This document shows, in pieces, positions 7,896 through 15,500 of a DNA stretch of 64,000 nt. The stretch's first letter is position 1. The number at the start of each line of letters is the position of its first letter. Position numbers and translations under genes: made by a program. The stretch comes from SHWB01 sp050246875 (GTDB taxonomy: Bacteria; Pseudomonadota; Alphaproteobacteria; UBA6615): contig JBFWVF010000006.1 in the NCBI GenBank assembly GCA_050246875.1, forward strand, positions 1 through 64,000, given 5' to 3'. The notes under the pieces are model-generated. The model was not told the DNA's origin, did not search any database, and worked only from the letters and a program-made list of their open reading frames with translations.

Positions 7896-10088
7896 TCAGT
7901 TCGGCGGCTTGATTCCGGCCTCGCGGATCAGCCGCGCGTAGTGATCGTGCATCGCGGCGTGGGCCGCGGCGAGGTCGGCTGGCGATCCGCCGACCACGCG
8001 ATACCCGAATGTTTCCAGACGCTCCCGTATCTGCGGCTCTGCGAGAACGGCATTGACGGCACGACTGACGTAGTCGACCACGCCGGCCGGCGTTCCAGCC
8101 GGTGTGAACAGGCCCATCATGGTCGGCACCGCCGCCTCCGGATACCCGGCCTCGACGACGGAGGGGACGTTCGGCAAGCCGGGCGCCCGCTGCGGTCCGA
8201 GGACAGCGAGCGCGCGCAGCTGGCCCGACTTGATCTGCGACGCGACGGAAACGAGGTTCGTGACCATCACCGGCACCTGGTTGGCGAGTACGTCCAGAAG
8301 GGCCGGTGTGGCACCCGAATAAGGAACGAACTCGAACTTCGTGCCCAGAGTCCGGTTCATGTGAACCAGCGCGAGATGCGGTATAGAGCCCGTACCGGGC
8401 ACAGCGGCGTAGACCCCTGACCGGCGCGCCTGCGCGACCAGTTCGGCAAACGACTGCGCAGGGAAGGCCGGGTTGACGACGGCGATGCTGATCGTCTCGA
8501 CGAGCTGGACGACTGGCGCGAGTTGCCTGCGCGCATCGTAGGGCAGGTCATTGCGCAACGCCGGATTGATGGCGATGTTCGTGTCGCCCATCAGCAGCGT
8601 ATAGCCGTCGGGGGCGGCGCGTGCCACCGCCCCGGTTCCGATGCTGCCGCCCGCCCCGGCCCGGTTCTCGATGATCACCGGCTGGTCGAAGATGCCCAAC
8701 AGCTTCTCGGCGACGACGCGCGCGGCGTTGTCCGTCGATCCCCCTGGCGCGAAGGGGACGACCAACGTCACCGGCCGGCTCGGCCAGCCGGCGGGACAGC
8801 CGGTGCAGACCAGCGGCCCCGCCGCCGGCTGCGGCGGCCTGACCGGCTGCGGCGCCACCTGCGGCGCGGGCGCCGGGATTTCGGTCGCCGCCGGCCGGGC
8901 CGGGGCGGACGCGGCGGGCTCGGCGAGGAGCGAGGCGAAGACCCAGCCAACGCCGCCGCCCGGCCGCTCGACGCGCAACCAGTCGCTGCCTTTCGCCTTG
9001 CCGGTGATGGTGACCTTCGTGCCGGCGGCGAGCGTGTCGAGCTTCTCCGCCGTGGCCAGCGGCGCCGCGCGGACATTGGCGGTGGCGGTCGTCACCATCA
9101 CCGCGTCGCGTTCCTCGACGGCGACGGAAGGGGGCGGAGCGACCGGCGCCGGCGCCGGCTGCAGCGCCTCCAGCTTGGCCTTCGCCAGCGCGGCGAACTG
9201 GCCCTGCGGATACTGCGCGAGATAGGCCTGCAGCGCCGCCTTCGTGCCGGCGCCGTCGGCCGAGCGCCAGAACTCGACCTCGGCGATGCGCGGATCGAAG
9301 GCCGGCACGGGCGGCGATGCCTGACCCGGCACGGGCTGCGCCGCCGGCGCGGCGGCGTTCAGCACCAGCCCGCCGACCATCTGGCCTTCCTGCCACGTCT
9401 CCTGGCGATCGCCGGTGGCGCGTTTGACCGCCACGTGCACACGGTCGAGGATCTGGTGGTGCGTCAGCCCCGGCTCGGCCAGCGCGGCGAGCCACGCCGC
9501 CGTGTACGGGCTGTTGCGCCCCTGCCCGTCCGCCGCCACCGTGCCGGGCTTGGCGGCATAGGAGACGAGCGTCCCCGAGGCTGCCGCCTCGACGCGGGCG
9601 AGGCCGCGCGTGCCGCCGCGGAAACGCTGCTCGAACGGGTTGTCGCGGCAGGCGTCGAGCAACACCAGCGAGGCCCGCGCGCCCGCCGCCGCCAGCCCGC
9701 GCAGGATCGAGTCGAGCGCGATGGCGTCGTACTCGACCTCCTCCTCGCTCTGCGGGTCGACGTCGACCGGCAGCAGCCAGTTCTGGCCGCGCACCTGAAG
9801 GCCATGACCGGCATAGAACACCACCGCCTCGTCGCCCGCCGCGAGGCTGCGGTGGAAGGCGAGGATGGCCGCCGCCATCTGGCGCCGCGTCGCGTCCGTC
9901 GCCGTGGTGACGGCGAAGCCGAGCCCTTCCAGACGCTTCGCCATGTCGGCGGCATCGTTGACGGGGTTGGCCAGCGGCCGCGCCTTGTAGGCCGAATTGC
10001 CGATGACCAGCGCCTTGCGCGCCGCCTCGGCGGGCAGCGTCATGAGCACCACGACCAGAATCCCGAGCGCCACCGCGAGCGCGCGCAT
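7896..10088 (-). CDS. secreted caspase-like protein fused to SH3b and Bug-type solute-binding domain
   Basis: The product is 730 residues. A signal peptide (about 1-23, ending PAEA) is followed by a C14 caspase-like domain (24-245) with the catalytic dyad H95 (FYAGHGLQ) and C147 (LLDACRDNPF). Then come a helical segment (about 263-310), a bacterial SH3 domain (330-390), a Pro-rich linker and a CxxCP motif (C428, C431). The C-terminus is a complete Bug/TctC-type periplasmic binding domain (434-730; WPSRPVTLVVPFAPGGSTD, AGAGGSIGTGAVARAAPDGYTLLMG). I chose the second ATG (10088): GGGG is well placed before it, and it gives exactly the same N-terminal length as the paralogue at 21384-23459. A Crp-type box lies about 97 bp upstream. 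A caspase-Bug fusion is unusual; I infer a ligand-sensing protease or pseudo-signalling protein. Confidence 0.88.
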   Translation of the reverse strand: MRALAVALGILVVVLMTLPAEAARKALVIGNSAYKARPLANPVNDAADMAKRLEGLGFAVTTATDATRRQMAAAILAFHRSLAAGDEAVVFYAGHGLQVRGQNWLLPVDVDPQSEEEVEYDAIALDSILRGLAAAGARASLVLLDACRDNPFEQRFRGGTRGLARVEAAASGTLVSYAAKPGTVAADGQGRNSPYTAAWLAALAEPGLTHHQILDRVHVAVKRATGDRQETWQEGQMVGGLVLNAAAPAAQPVPGQASPPVPAFDPRIAEVEFWRSADGAGTKAALQAYLAQYPQGQFAALAKAKLEALQPAPAPVAPPPSVAVEERDAVMVTTATANVRAAPLATAEKLDTLAAGTKVTITGKAKGSDWLRVERPGGGVGWVFASLLAEPAASAPARPAATEIPAPAPQVAPQPVRPPQPAAGPLVCTGCPAGWPSRPVTLVVPFAPGGSTDNAARVVAEKLLGIFDQPVIIENRAGAGGSIGTGAVARAAPDGYTLLMGDTNIAINPALRNDLPYDARRQLAPVVQLVETISIAVVNPAFPAQSFAELVAQARRSGVYAAVPGTGSIPHLALVHMNRTLGTKFEFVPYSGATPALLDVLANQVPVMVTNLVSVASQIKSGQLRALAVLGPQRAPGLPNVPSVVEAGYPEAAVPTMMGLFTPAGTPAGVVDYVSRAVNAVLAEPQIRERLETFGYRVVGGSPADLAAAHAAMHDHYARLIREAGIKPPN
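9679..9869 (+). repeat. long identical tract shared with the paralogous caspase gene, copy 1
   Basis: About 190 bp inside the caspase domain, including the codons for the catalytic His and Cys, are identical by eye to 23050-23240. Similarity continues on both sides at a slightly lower level (roughly 9580-10030 against 22951-23401, offset 13371 bp). The two tracts are in direct orientation. This indicates recent duplication or gene conversion. Confidence 0.85.
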
Positions 10089-10143
10089 GACCATCCCCGT
10101 GGGGCAGCCGTCCCCGGCGGAGTCTCGCCGGGCGCGCCCTACC

Positions 10144-10192
10144 CGGTCAATCGTCGCGCCGCGCCGGGCCCGGACCTGTGACGCCGCTCACA
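10144..10192 (-). promoter_or_regulatory. Crp-type box and promoter of the caspase-Bug gene
   Basis: A perfect TGTGA-N6-TCACA palindrome (10177-10192) lies in the last codons of the flavin monooxygenase gene and about 97 bp before the caspase-Bug ATG. Reading leftward, after 22 bp comes ACGATTGACCG (10154-10144). The same box, gap and 11-mer occur before the paralogue. The spacing fits a class II Crp promoter, with the -10 inside the 11-mer, although that hexamer is weak. Confidence 0.55.
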
Positions 10193-11685
10193 CCCGGACA
10201 GTCCGGCGCCGGCGGCAAGGGCGGAATCGTTTCGCCCGGAATGGCCGCCGCCAGCTCCTCGCGCGTCTGCGCGAACACCGAGCGGTAGTGCGTCTCCCGG
10301 TCGGCGCGGAACAGCGACCGCCCGACCGCCTCGACCAGCCGCGGCACGCTGACACGCAGGGCGTTGAGGGACGAGCCGGAGCCGCCGAGCGAGACCATGG
10401 TGCCGAAGGTAAAGTTGCGGACCCGGGCGAGCCACGGCGCCGTGCCGGGCACCCGTTCGGTGAAGGCGTAGTCGTCGGCGAGATAGGGATGGCCCGCGAG
10501 GTAGTCGCTCTCCTCGCCCGGCGGCGGCACGAAGCGGTCGCGCCAGCGCGCGGCGACGGCGGCGACGGCAGCGAGTTCGGGCCGCGCCGCGAGGTCGACG
10601 GAGTTGCCGGCCGCGACGATGACCGCATCGTGGCGGCGGCGCTCGCCCGCCATGGTCTCGATCTCGATCTCGTCGCCGGCGAGGCGGCAGGCACGCCAGC
10701 CGGCGCCGAGGTGCAGGCGCCAGTTCGCGTGGACGGCGCAGCGCTCCCACGTCTCCTGCGGCGGCGGCTGGTGGACGGCGAAGATGTGGCGCACGGCCCG
10801 CCATTTCTCGAGATCGGTGAAGGCGGCGTAGTGGCCGAGGACGTGCGTGCCGTCCGCCCAGCGCCACGCGTTGACGCGCGGCAGCGAGGCGCGGCGGACA
10901 TACTGGTCGACCGTCGCTGCGCCGGCCTCGAGGGCGACGCCGGCATGGTCGAAGGCCGAGGTACCGCCGCCGAGCACGGCGACGCGGCGGCCGGCGAAGC
11001 GGCCGGCGTCGTAGATCTCGGCGCTGTGCACCCAGCGCTCGCGCGGCAGGCCGTCGCGCACCATCGCCGGCACGCTCCACGCCCCGTTGCCCTCGATGCC
11101 AGTCGCCAGCACGACCTCGCGCGCCAGCACCGTCGCCGCCGCCCCGCCGGAACCACGCGTGCGCAGGCGCAGCAGGGTGCCGGCGTCGCCGGCATCCTCC
11201 GGCTCGATCGCCATCACCTCGGTGTCGTGCCGCACCGGCAGGTCGAGAACCGTCCGGTACCAGTCGAGATAGGCCTGGTAGTCGTCCTTCGGCATGCGCT
11301 CCATGCGGGCGAACGCCTCGGCGCCGTGCACGGCCTCGAACCACGCGCGCGGCGTCAGCGACGGCATGCCGAGGTCGGGCCCGGTGTTCTCCTTCAGCGT
11401 CCGCAGCGTGCGCATGCGCGCGAAAGTCGCCCACGGGCCGGCGCGGCCCGGCGGATTGCGGTCGATGACGACGACGTTGCCGATCTGCGCGCGGATGAGG
11501 CCGAACGCGGCGGTCAGGCCGGCATGGCCGGCGCCGACGATGGCCACGTCATGGACATGCGCGCCCGTGGGATGGCGGCTCGGCACGACCCAGTCCGGGC
11601 GGCGGCGCCAGTTGAGCAGGTCGAGGTCGGCGCGCACGCGGGCGGTGAGATCCGCCAGCCCGTCGCGCCCGCTGTCTTCCGCCAC
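10147..11685 (-). CDS. flavin-dependent monooxygenase / NAD(P)-binding oxidoreductase
   Basis: The product is 512 residues, starting at GTG with an excellent ribosome-binding site (AAGGAGG, 8 nt upstream). It has an N-terminal FAD-binding GxGxxG (VAIVGAGHAGLTAAFGL, about 44-60). A second dinucleotide-binding motif follows (VAVLGGGTSAFDHAGVALEAGA, about 190-210). The layout is that of flavin-containing or Baeyer-Villiger-type monooxygenases that oxidise small organic molecules with NADPH and O2. The FMO or BVMO fingerprint is not clear enough to choose between them. It is divergent from the HpcH/HpaI aldolase with a 114-bp spacer, so the two may act in one catabolic route; that is inference. 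Confidence 0.75.
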   Translation of the reverse strand: MAEDSGRDGLADLTARVRADLDLLNWRRRPDWVVPSRHPTGAHVHDVAIVGAGHAGLTAAFGLIRAQIGNVVVIDRNPPGRAGPWATFARMRTLRTLKENTGPDLGMPSLTPRAWFEAVHGAEAFARMERMPKDDYQAYLDWYRTVLDLPVRHDTEVMAIEPEDAGDAGTLLRLRTRGSGGAAATVLAREVVLATGIEGNGAWSVPAMVRDGLPRERWVHSAEIYDAGRFAGRRVAVLGGGTSAFDHAGVALEAGAATVDQYVRRASLPRVNAWRWADGTHVLGHYAAFTDLEKWRAVRHIFAVHQPPPQETWERCAVHANWRLHLGAGWRACRLAGDEIEIETMAGERRRHDAVIVAAGNSVDLAARPELAAVAAVAARWRDRFVPPPGEESDYLAGHPYLADDYAFTERVPGTAPWLARVRNFTFGTMVSLGGSGSSLNALRVSVPRLVEAVGRSLFRADRETHYRSVFAQTREELAAAIPGETIPPLPPAPDCPGVSGVTGPGPARRDD

Positions 11686-11799
11686 GCTCCCCCCTCCTTC
11701 GACATAACGGCGGCACTCTACACCCCGCTCCCCGGCCGCTGGCACAGCGCGGGCGCCGCGTGCCAAGATCGCCGCCGTTCGCGGGAGGAGACAAGACAT

Positions 11800-12579
11800 A
11801 TGCGTCCCAATCGGCTGAAGGAATTGTGGCGGGCCGGCAAGCCGGCGCTCAACGGCTGGTGCGCCCTGCCCTGCTCGCTGTCGGCCGAGATGGTCGCGCG
11901 CCAGGGCTGGGACTCGGTGCTGGTCGACCTGCAGCACGGCGGCATCGACGAGGCGACCGCGCTGCACATGCTGCAGGCCATCTCGACCACCGACGCCGTG
12001 CCGATGGCGCGCGCACCGTGGCTCGAGCCGGGCGTCATCATGCGGCTGCTCGACGCCGGCGCCTACGGCATCGTCTGCCCCATGGTCAACACGCGGGCGG
12101 ACGCGGAACTGCTGGTTTCGGCCTGCCGCTACCCGCCGCAGGGCATGCGCTCCAACGGCGCCTTCCGCGGCACGCTCTACGGCGGCGCCGACTACGTGCA
12201 GAAGGCGAACGACGAGATCGTCGTGCTGGCGATGATCGAGACCAAGGAGGCGCTGGCCAACGTCGCCGAGATCGTCGCCACGCCCGGCCTCGACGGCGTC
12301 TATGTCGGCCCCACCGACCTCGCCATCTCCCTCGGCCATGGGCCGCGCATCGACGTCGCCGACGGGCCGATCGGCGAGGCCATCGCCCATATCCGCAGGA
12401 CGGCGCACGCCGCCGGCAAGGTCGCCGGCGCGCATGGCACACAGGTCGGCTATGCCGTGCAGATGCTGACCGAGGGCTTCAACTTCATGACGCCGACCGC
12501 GGACTTCCGCGCCCTGCAGATGGGCATGGCCGCGACGCTCGGCGGCATCCGCGACAAGGTGCCGGGGGCGCGCCGCTAG
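11800..12579 (+). CDS. HpcH/HpaI family aldolase
   Basis: The product is 259 residues of the class II pyruvate/2-oxo-acid aldolase (citrate-lyase beta-like TIM barrel) family. Motifs include VDLQHGGID with the substrate-side His, the arginine in MARAPW, the metal-binding Glu in AMIETKEAL, and VGPTDLAISLG with its Asp. These enzymes cleave 4-hydroxy-2-oxo acids to pyruvate and an aldehyde; the actual substrate cannot be read from sequence. The ATG at 11800 has a strong site (GGGAGGAG, 9 nt upstream). The gene is divergent from the flavin monooxygenase and ends 1 bp from the convergent gene at 12581. Confidence 0.88.
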   Translation: MRPNRLKELWRAGKPALNGWCALPCSLSAEMVARQGWDSVLVDLQHGGIDEATALHMLQAISTTDAVPMARAPWLEPGVIMRLLDAGAYGIVCPMVNTRADAELLVSACRYPPQGMRSNGAFRGTLYGGADYVQKANDEIVVLAMIETKEALANVAEIVATPGLDGVYVGPTDLAISLGHGPRIDVADGPIGEAIAHIRRTAHAAGKVAGAHGTQVGYAVQMLTEGFNFMTPTADFRALQMGMAATLGGIRDKVPGARR

Positions 12580-12580
12580 G

Positions 12581-13180
12581 TCAGCGGATCGGAAACGCCT
12601 CGGCGTCGGCGGTCTGGCCGAGGCGGTCGACCAGCCGCGGCAGCATCTGGCGATAGATGCGGTAGGGGTCGGTACCGCGCGCCGTCGTCTCGGCGCGGCC
12701 GGTCCACGCCACCTTGTCGGCGGCGTCGCGCAGTTCGAGTTCGAGCCGCAGCAGGCGTTCGAGCGTCGCCGGCTCGGCCCCGGTGCGGCCGCCGAGCACG
12801 CTGTCGCGCGACGACGACCACAGGTTCATGCGCATGCGCACGATGTCGTTGTCGACGCGCACCTCGCCGAGCGTCGATTCGGGCGTGTTCTCGGCGACCT
12901 CGGTGGTCCGCAGGGTCAGGGTCCATTGCGGCCCCTTGATCGAGGTCCAGCCGCGCGCCGCCAGCAGCTCGCGCAGTTCGCCCTCGAGGCGCACGTCGAG
13001 TTCGGCGTTGTCGGCAAGCTCGATCTTCAGCGAGACGTCGCGCGCGACGGGCTCCAGAGCGACGGCGCCGAGCCGGGCCTCGCCCGACGATGCCGGCTGG
13101 GCGCCGGATGGAACGGGCCCGAACACCAGAAGCGTCAGCGGCAGCATCGCGGCGAGCAGGCGCATCCGGATTTCCGTCAT
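12581..13180 (-). CDS. secreted or periplasmic protein of unknown function
   Basis: The product is 199 residues with a signal peptide (LLAAMLPLTLLVFGPVPSGA, cleavage near residue 27). The mature part alternates strands and helices (SLKIELADNAELDVRLEGEL, TLTLRTTEV, DKVAWTGRAETTARGTDPY). This resembles small periplasmic or lipoprotein-like domains of the DUF4136 or CsgG-associated kind, but no family can be named with confidence. There is no lipobox. The gene starts 14 bp after the fecR-domain gene on the same strand, so the two probably form an operon and act at the same envelope location. It converges with the aldolase gene. Confidence 0.65.
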   Translation of the reverse strand: MTEIRMRLLAAMLPLTLLVFGPVPSGAQPASSGEARLGAVALEPVARDVSLKIELADNAELDVRLEGELRELLAARGWTSIKGPQWTLTLRTTEVAENTPESTLGEVRVDNDIVRMRMNLWSSSRDSVLGGRTGAEPATLERLLRLELELRDAADKVAWTGRAETTARGTDPYRIYRQMLPRLVDRLGQTADAEAFPIR

Positions 13181-13194
13181 CTCGTAGCCCGACC

Positions 13195-14811
13195 TCAGTT
13201 GCGCGGCGCGGTACCGGTGCCGGAGATGATCGTACCGTTAACGTGCTGCACCGTCACCCTGACTTCCGCCGCCGATGCGATGATGCCGGCATCGACGTTG
13301 TTGAGGATGCGCGGCTCGATCTTGATCACGTCGCCGGTCGGTATCGTGGTGAACTTGGAGGCGTGCGCGGTGCTGTTCGACGCCATCACCGTCTGCGCCA
13401 GGCCGACGTCGTTGGCGAAGCTGGACGTCGGGTCGTTGAACGTCACGTTTGCCGCGTTCGGATTGGTGGGATTCGGCGGCACCGCGAAGCCATAGTTGAT
13501 CGTGACATTCAGGCTGACCGTGCGGGCACCGAAATTGAACGTCGCGGTGGCATCGAACTCGCCGGCGCTGTTGGTGCTGGTGCCGCTGACATAGGTCAGG
13601 GCCACGTCGTTCAGGGTGTAGGTGCCGGTGCCGGTCTGCAGACTGCGGATGTCGTTCCAGCTCGCGGTCGTGCCGAGCGACCGGCCGACATTGGAGGCGA
13701 GCCGCTCGGCCGCGGTATTGCCCCGACGCTGGACATCGCCCACGGCGGCGATGCCGATGGCCCGCACGGCGGCCGCGCCGAGGTCCTGGCCGGTCAGGGC
13801 CGCGAGCTGGCCGAGGCCGGGCACGCCAGGGCCGGGCCCCGCCGGCCCGACGGCCGCCGGCTGGGCCGGACCCTGTGGCCGCGGTCCGGTCCCCGTCTGC
13901 GCGTTGGCGGCGCCTTGCCCGTCGCCCGCCGCGCCCTGACCGCCGGGACCACCCGGCTGGTTCGGCTGATCCTGGTTCGCCGGCCGGGGCGGACCGTCGC
14001 CGCCCGGCGTGACGGCGTCGCCGCGCCCCGGAGCGAGGCCGCCGGTGATCTGGGCCACGTGCTGCGGGGTGAACTGCTGCAATTGCGCCGGACCGCCGAG
14101 GCCGACGACGCGCACGCCGTAGCCGCCGCGCGTGATCTCGACCGGCGGCGTCGCGTCCGCCCCGGTGAAGACGAGACGACCGATGCGCTCGTTGGCATCG
14201 TTGCTCGGCCCCGGGCCGAGCAGCACGACGTCGGCAACGATATCGGTGCCCGCCGGCACGGTCGCCGGATCGAAGCCGGCGGCGAGCAGGGTGTCGTTGC
14301 GGTCGGCGACGCCGGCCAGTTCGACGACCTGACCCGCGCCCGCGGTGCCGCGGATGCCGATCGTGCCGACCGGCAGGGCGATGGTCATCGCCTCGGGCTC
14401 GTTGCGGGCGACCTTGCCCGTCACGAAGCGGAACGCCCCCTTGACCACGGAGGCGGCGACCCGGCCGGCGCCCTTCTCGGGGTCATAGACGAACTGGTCG
14501 ATGACGATCGCCGCGTTGGGGCCGATGGTGAACACCGTCTCGTCGAGCAGCAGGATCTGCAGGCCGGAGCGCGCGCCGGTCTCGATGCGGTCGCCGAGGA
14601 AGATCGGCTGGCCGCTCGCCACCGCGCGGCCGACCTGCACGTCGGGCCGCGTGGCCAGCAGCGTGACCTCGCCGCGAACGGCCCCGGCGACGCCGGCCCG
14701 GGCCGCCTCCTGCGCGGCGGCGGCGCCGGCGGTCGCCGCCAGCAACAGCGCCAGGGCGCATGGCCCTGCGGCGCGCGAGACCCGGCGAGGCGACAAAATC
14801 GTGCGTGACAT
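13195..14811 (-). CDS. FecR-domain secreted protein
   Basis: The product is 538 residues with a signal peptide (CALALLLAATAGAAAAQ, cleavage near residue 34). A FecR domain covers about 45-150 (VRGEVTLLATRP, GQPIFLGDRIETG, SGLQILLLDETVFTIGPNA, TIALPVGTIGIRGT). The middle is a Pro/Gly/Gln-rich stretch (about 260-340), and the C-terminal half is a Thr/Asn-rich beta-type region. There is no anti-sigma transmembrane segment and no sigma factor beside it, so this is the free-standing secreted FecR type often found beside CHASE2 cyclases rather than the iron-signalling type. It lies downstream of a 31-residue peptide gene and a Crp-type box, divergent from the cyclase. Confidence 0.82.
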   Translation of the reverse strand: MSRTILSPRRVSRAAGPCALALLLAATAGAAAAQEAARAGVAGAVRGEVTLLATRPDVQVGRAVASGQPIFLGDRIETGARSGLQILLLDETVFTIGPNAAIVIDQFVYDPEKGAGRVAASVVKGAFRFVTGKVARNEPEAMTIALPVGTIGIRGTAGAGQVVELAGVADRNDTLLAAGFDPATVPAGTDIVADVVLLGPGPSNDANERIGRLVFTGADATPPVEITRGGYGVRVVGLGGPAQLQQFTPQHVAQITGGLAPGRGDAVTPGGDGPPRPANQDQPNQPGGPGGQGAAGDGQGAANAQTGTGPRPQGPAQPAAVGPAGPGPGVPGLGQLAALTGQDLGAAAVRAIGIAAVGDVQRRGNTAAERLASNVGRSLGTTASWNDIRSLQTGTGTYTLNDVALTYVSGTSTNSAGEFDATATFNFGARTVSLNVTINYGFAVPPNPTNPNAANVTFNDPTSSFANDVGLAQTVMASNSTAHASKFTTIPTGDVIKIEPRILNNVDAGIIASAAEVRVTVQHVNGTIISGTGTAPRN

Positions 14812-14830
14812 GACCCAACCCCCGACCGGT

Positions 14831-14926
14831 TCAGCCTACAAGGCCGCTGACGAACACGCCAACCGCCAGTGCGGCGCCGGCGCCGAGAACCGTGGTGAGC
14901 ACGAAGTCGAGAGCTTGGCGTCGCAT
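14831..14926 (-). CDS. 31-residue hydrophobic peptide
   Basis: A short frame encodes MRRQALDFVLTTVLGAGAAL then AVGVFVSGLVG: a positively charged start followed by one membrane helix. GGAG lies 6 nt before the ATG. An in-frame ATG 12 nt further up is less well placed. The frame sits 19 bp before fecR on the same strand. It begins about 33 nt after the start point predicted from a Crp-type box and -10 element (14966-15008). Placement and ribosome site favour a real micropeptide, but no homologue can be claimed. Confidence 0.42.
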   Translation of the reverse strand: MRRQALDFVLTTVLGAGAALAVGVFVSGLVG

Positions 14927-14965
14927 GGTCGTCTCCATCGCGTCATGGGGCGTCCGATGCCACGA

Positions 14966-15008
14966 GACATAGCCCGTCCGGCGCGCGCCCGAAGTGACGG
15001 CAGTCACA
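14966..15008 (-). promoter_or_regulatory. Crp-type box with correctly spaced -10, leftward
   Basis: On the leftward strand TGTGA-CTGCCG-TCACT (15008-14993) is followed after 21 bp by TATGTC (14971-14966). This is the class II Crp arrangement (box centred near -41.5), predicting a start near 14959. It would drive the 31-residue peptide and the fecR-domain gene. Confidence 0.5.
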
Positions 15009-15036
15009 TCGGCCGGCCGCGCGACGACCGGAACAA

Positions 15037-15078
15037 TTGACCGAGATCAAGGAAACCGGCGGGCGTTCCGGCCAGTAT
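15037..15078 (+). promoter_or_regulatory. Fnr-type box and -10 element of a candidate small RNA
   Basis: TTGAC-CGAG-ATCAA (15037-15050) matches the Fnr/FixK/Dnr consensus of two half-sites around four bases. After 22 bp comes CAGTAT (15073-15078), which keeps the key A2, A5 and T6 of the -10 consensus. That is the exact class II Fnr spacing, predicting a start near 15085. No Fnr-specificity regulator is in the window; the local Crp-like protein reads GTGA instead. Confidence 0.5.
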
Positions 15079-15084
15079 GAGGTT

Positions 15085-15150
15085 CTCTCGCCTCTGTAAT
15101 TGTCCTCTGCCAACTGGCGGGGCCGCACCGCGGCCCCGCCACTTTCTTTT
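15085..15150 (+). ncRNA. candidate small regulatory RNA of about 66 nt
   Basis: The interval runs from the start predicted by an Fnr-type promoter to a perfect intrinsic terminator. The 5' part is unstructured and pyrimidine-rich, with CTCTCGCCTCTG and TGTCCTCTGCC, anti-Shine-Dalgarno-like segments typical of base-pairing sRNAs. No convincing open frame fits inside. No rightward gene lies upstream for the terminator to serve. The 5' end is inferred only. Confidence 0.42.
15116..15150 (+). terminator. intrinsic terminator, rightward
   Basis: A perfect 11-bp stem (GGCGGGGCCGC / GCGGCCCCGCC) with a 3-nt loop is followed by ACTTTCTTTT. Read leftward there is no T tract, so it acts on a rightward transcript. 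It is the clearest intrinsic terminator noticed in the window. Confidence 0.75.
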
Positions 15151-15167
15151 CGCCCCCGGAGCCGTGG

Positions 15168-15210
15168 CGTGACGGCGGTCACAGACGGCAGGGCCGGCCG
15201 CCGCCAACAT
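15168..15210 (+). promoter_or_regulatory. Crp-type box upstream of the 66-residue peptide and cyclase genes
   Basis: CGTGA-CGGCGG-TCACA (15168-15183) is followed after 21 bp by CAACAT (15205-15210), which keeps A2, A5 and T6 of a -10 element. Class II spacing predicts a start near 15217, 29 nt before the ATG at 15246. If used, it would place the adenylate cyclase under Crp control. Confidence 0.48.
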
Positions 15211-15245
15211 GACGGCGATCGGTCCAGCCAGGGGCGGAGACAGTC

Positions 15246-15446
15246 ATGACACCGGGCCACGGGACAGCGAGCCACACGGCGTTGCGCCGGCACGAGACCG
15301 GCGCCCCGCGCCGCCGCCGCCGCGCCGGCTGGACCACGCGCTGGCGCCACGACGACGGCCTGCGCGCCACCGCGCACCTCGCGTTGCTGTTCGCCATCGC
15401 CTGGGTGACGATCGGCCTGATCGCCTGGACGTCGATGGCCGGCTGA
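15246..15446 (+). CDS. 66-residue single-pass membrane protein
   Basis: The N-terminal half is strongly basic (HETGAPRRRRRAGWTTRWRH), followed by one hydrophobic helix (AHLALLFAIAWVTIGLIAW) and a very short tail. GGAG lies 8 nt before the ATG. The arrangement predicts an inner-membrane protein with a basic cytoplasmic domain. It lies 54 bp before the CHASE2 cyclase gene in the same direction, so it may be co-transcribed and could partner the cyclase; that is inference. No family recognised. Confidence 0.5.
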   Translation: MTPGHGTASHTALRRHETGAPRRRRRAGWTTRWRHDDGLRATAHLALLFAIAWVTIGLIAWTSMAG

Positions 15447-15500
15447 CCGGCGCGCGGGCCGTGCTTGCGGCCTGCGGCGGCCGTGGTCCAGCATGCGGGC

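Noticed and set aside
10089..10094. First ATG of the caspase-Bug gene
   Set aside because: GGGG directly abuts it, leaving no ribosome spacing. The second ATG gives the same N-terminal length as the paralogue.
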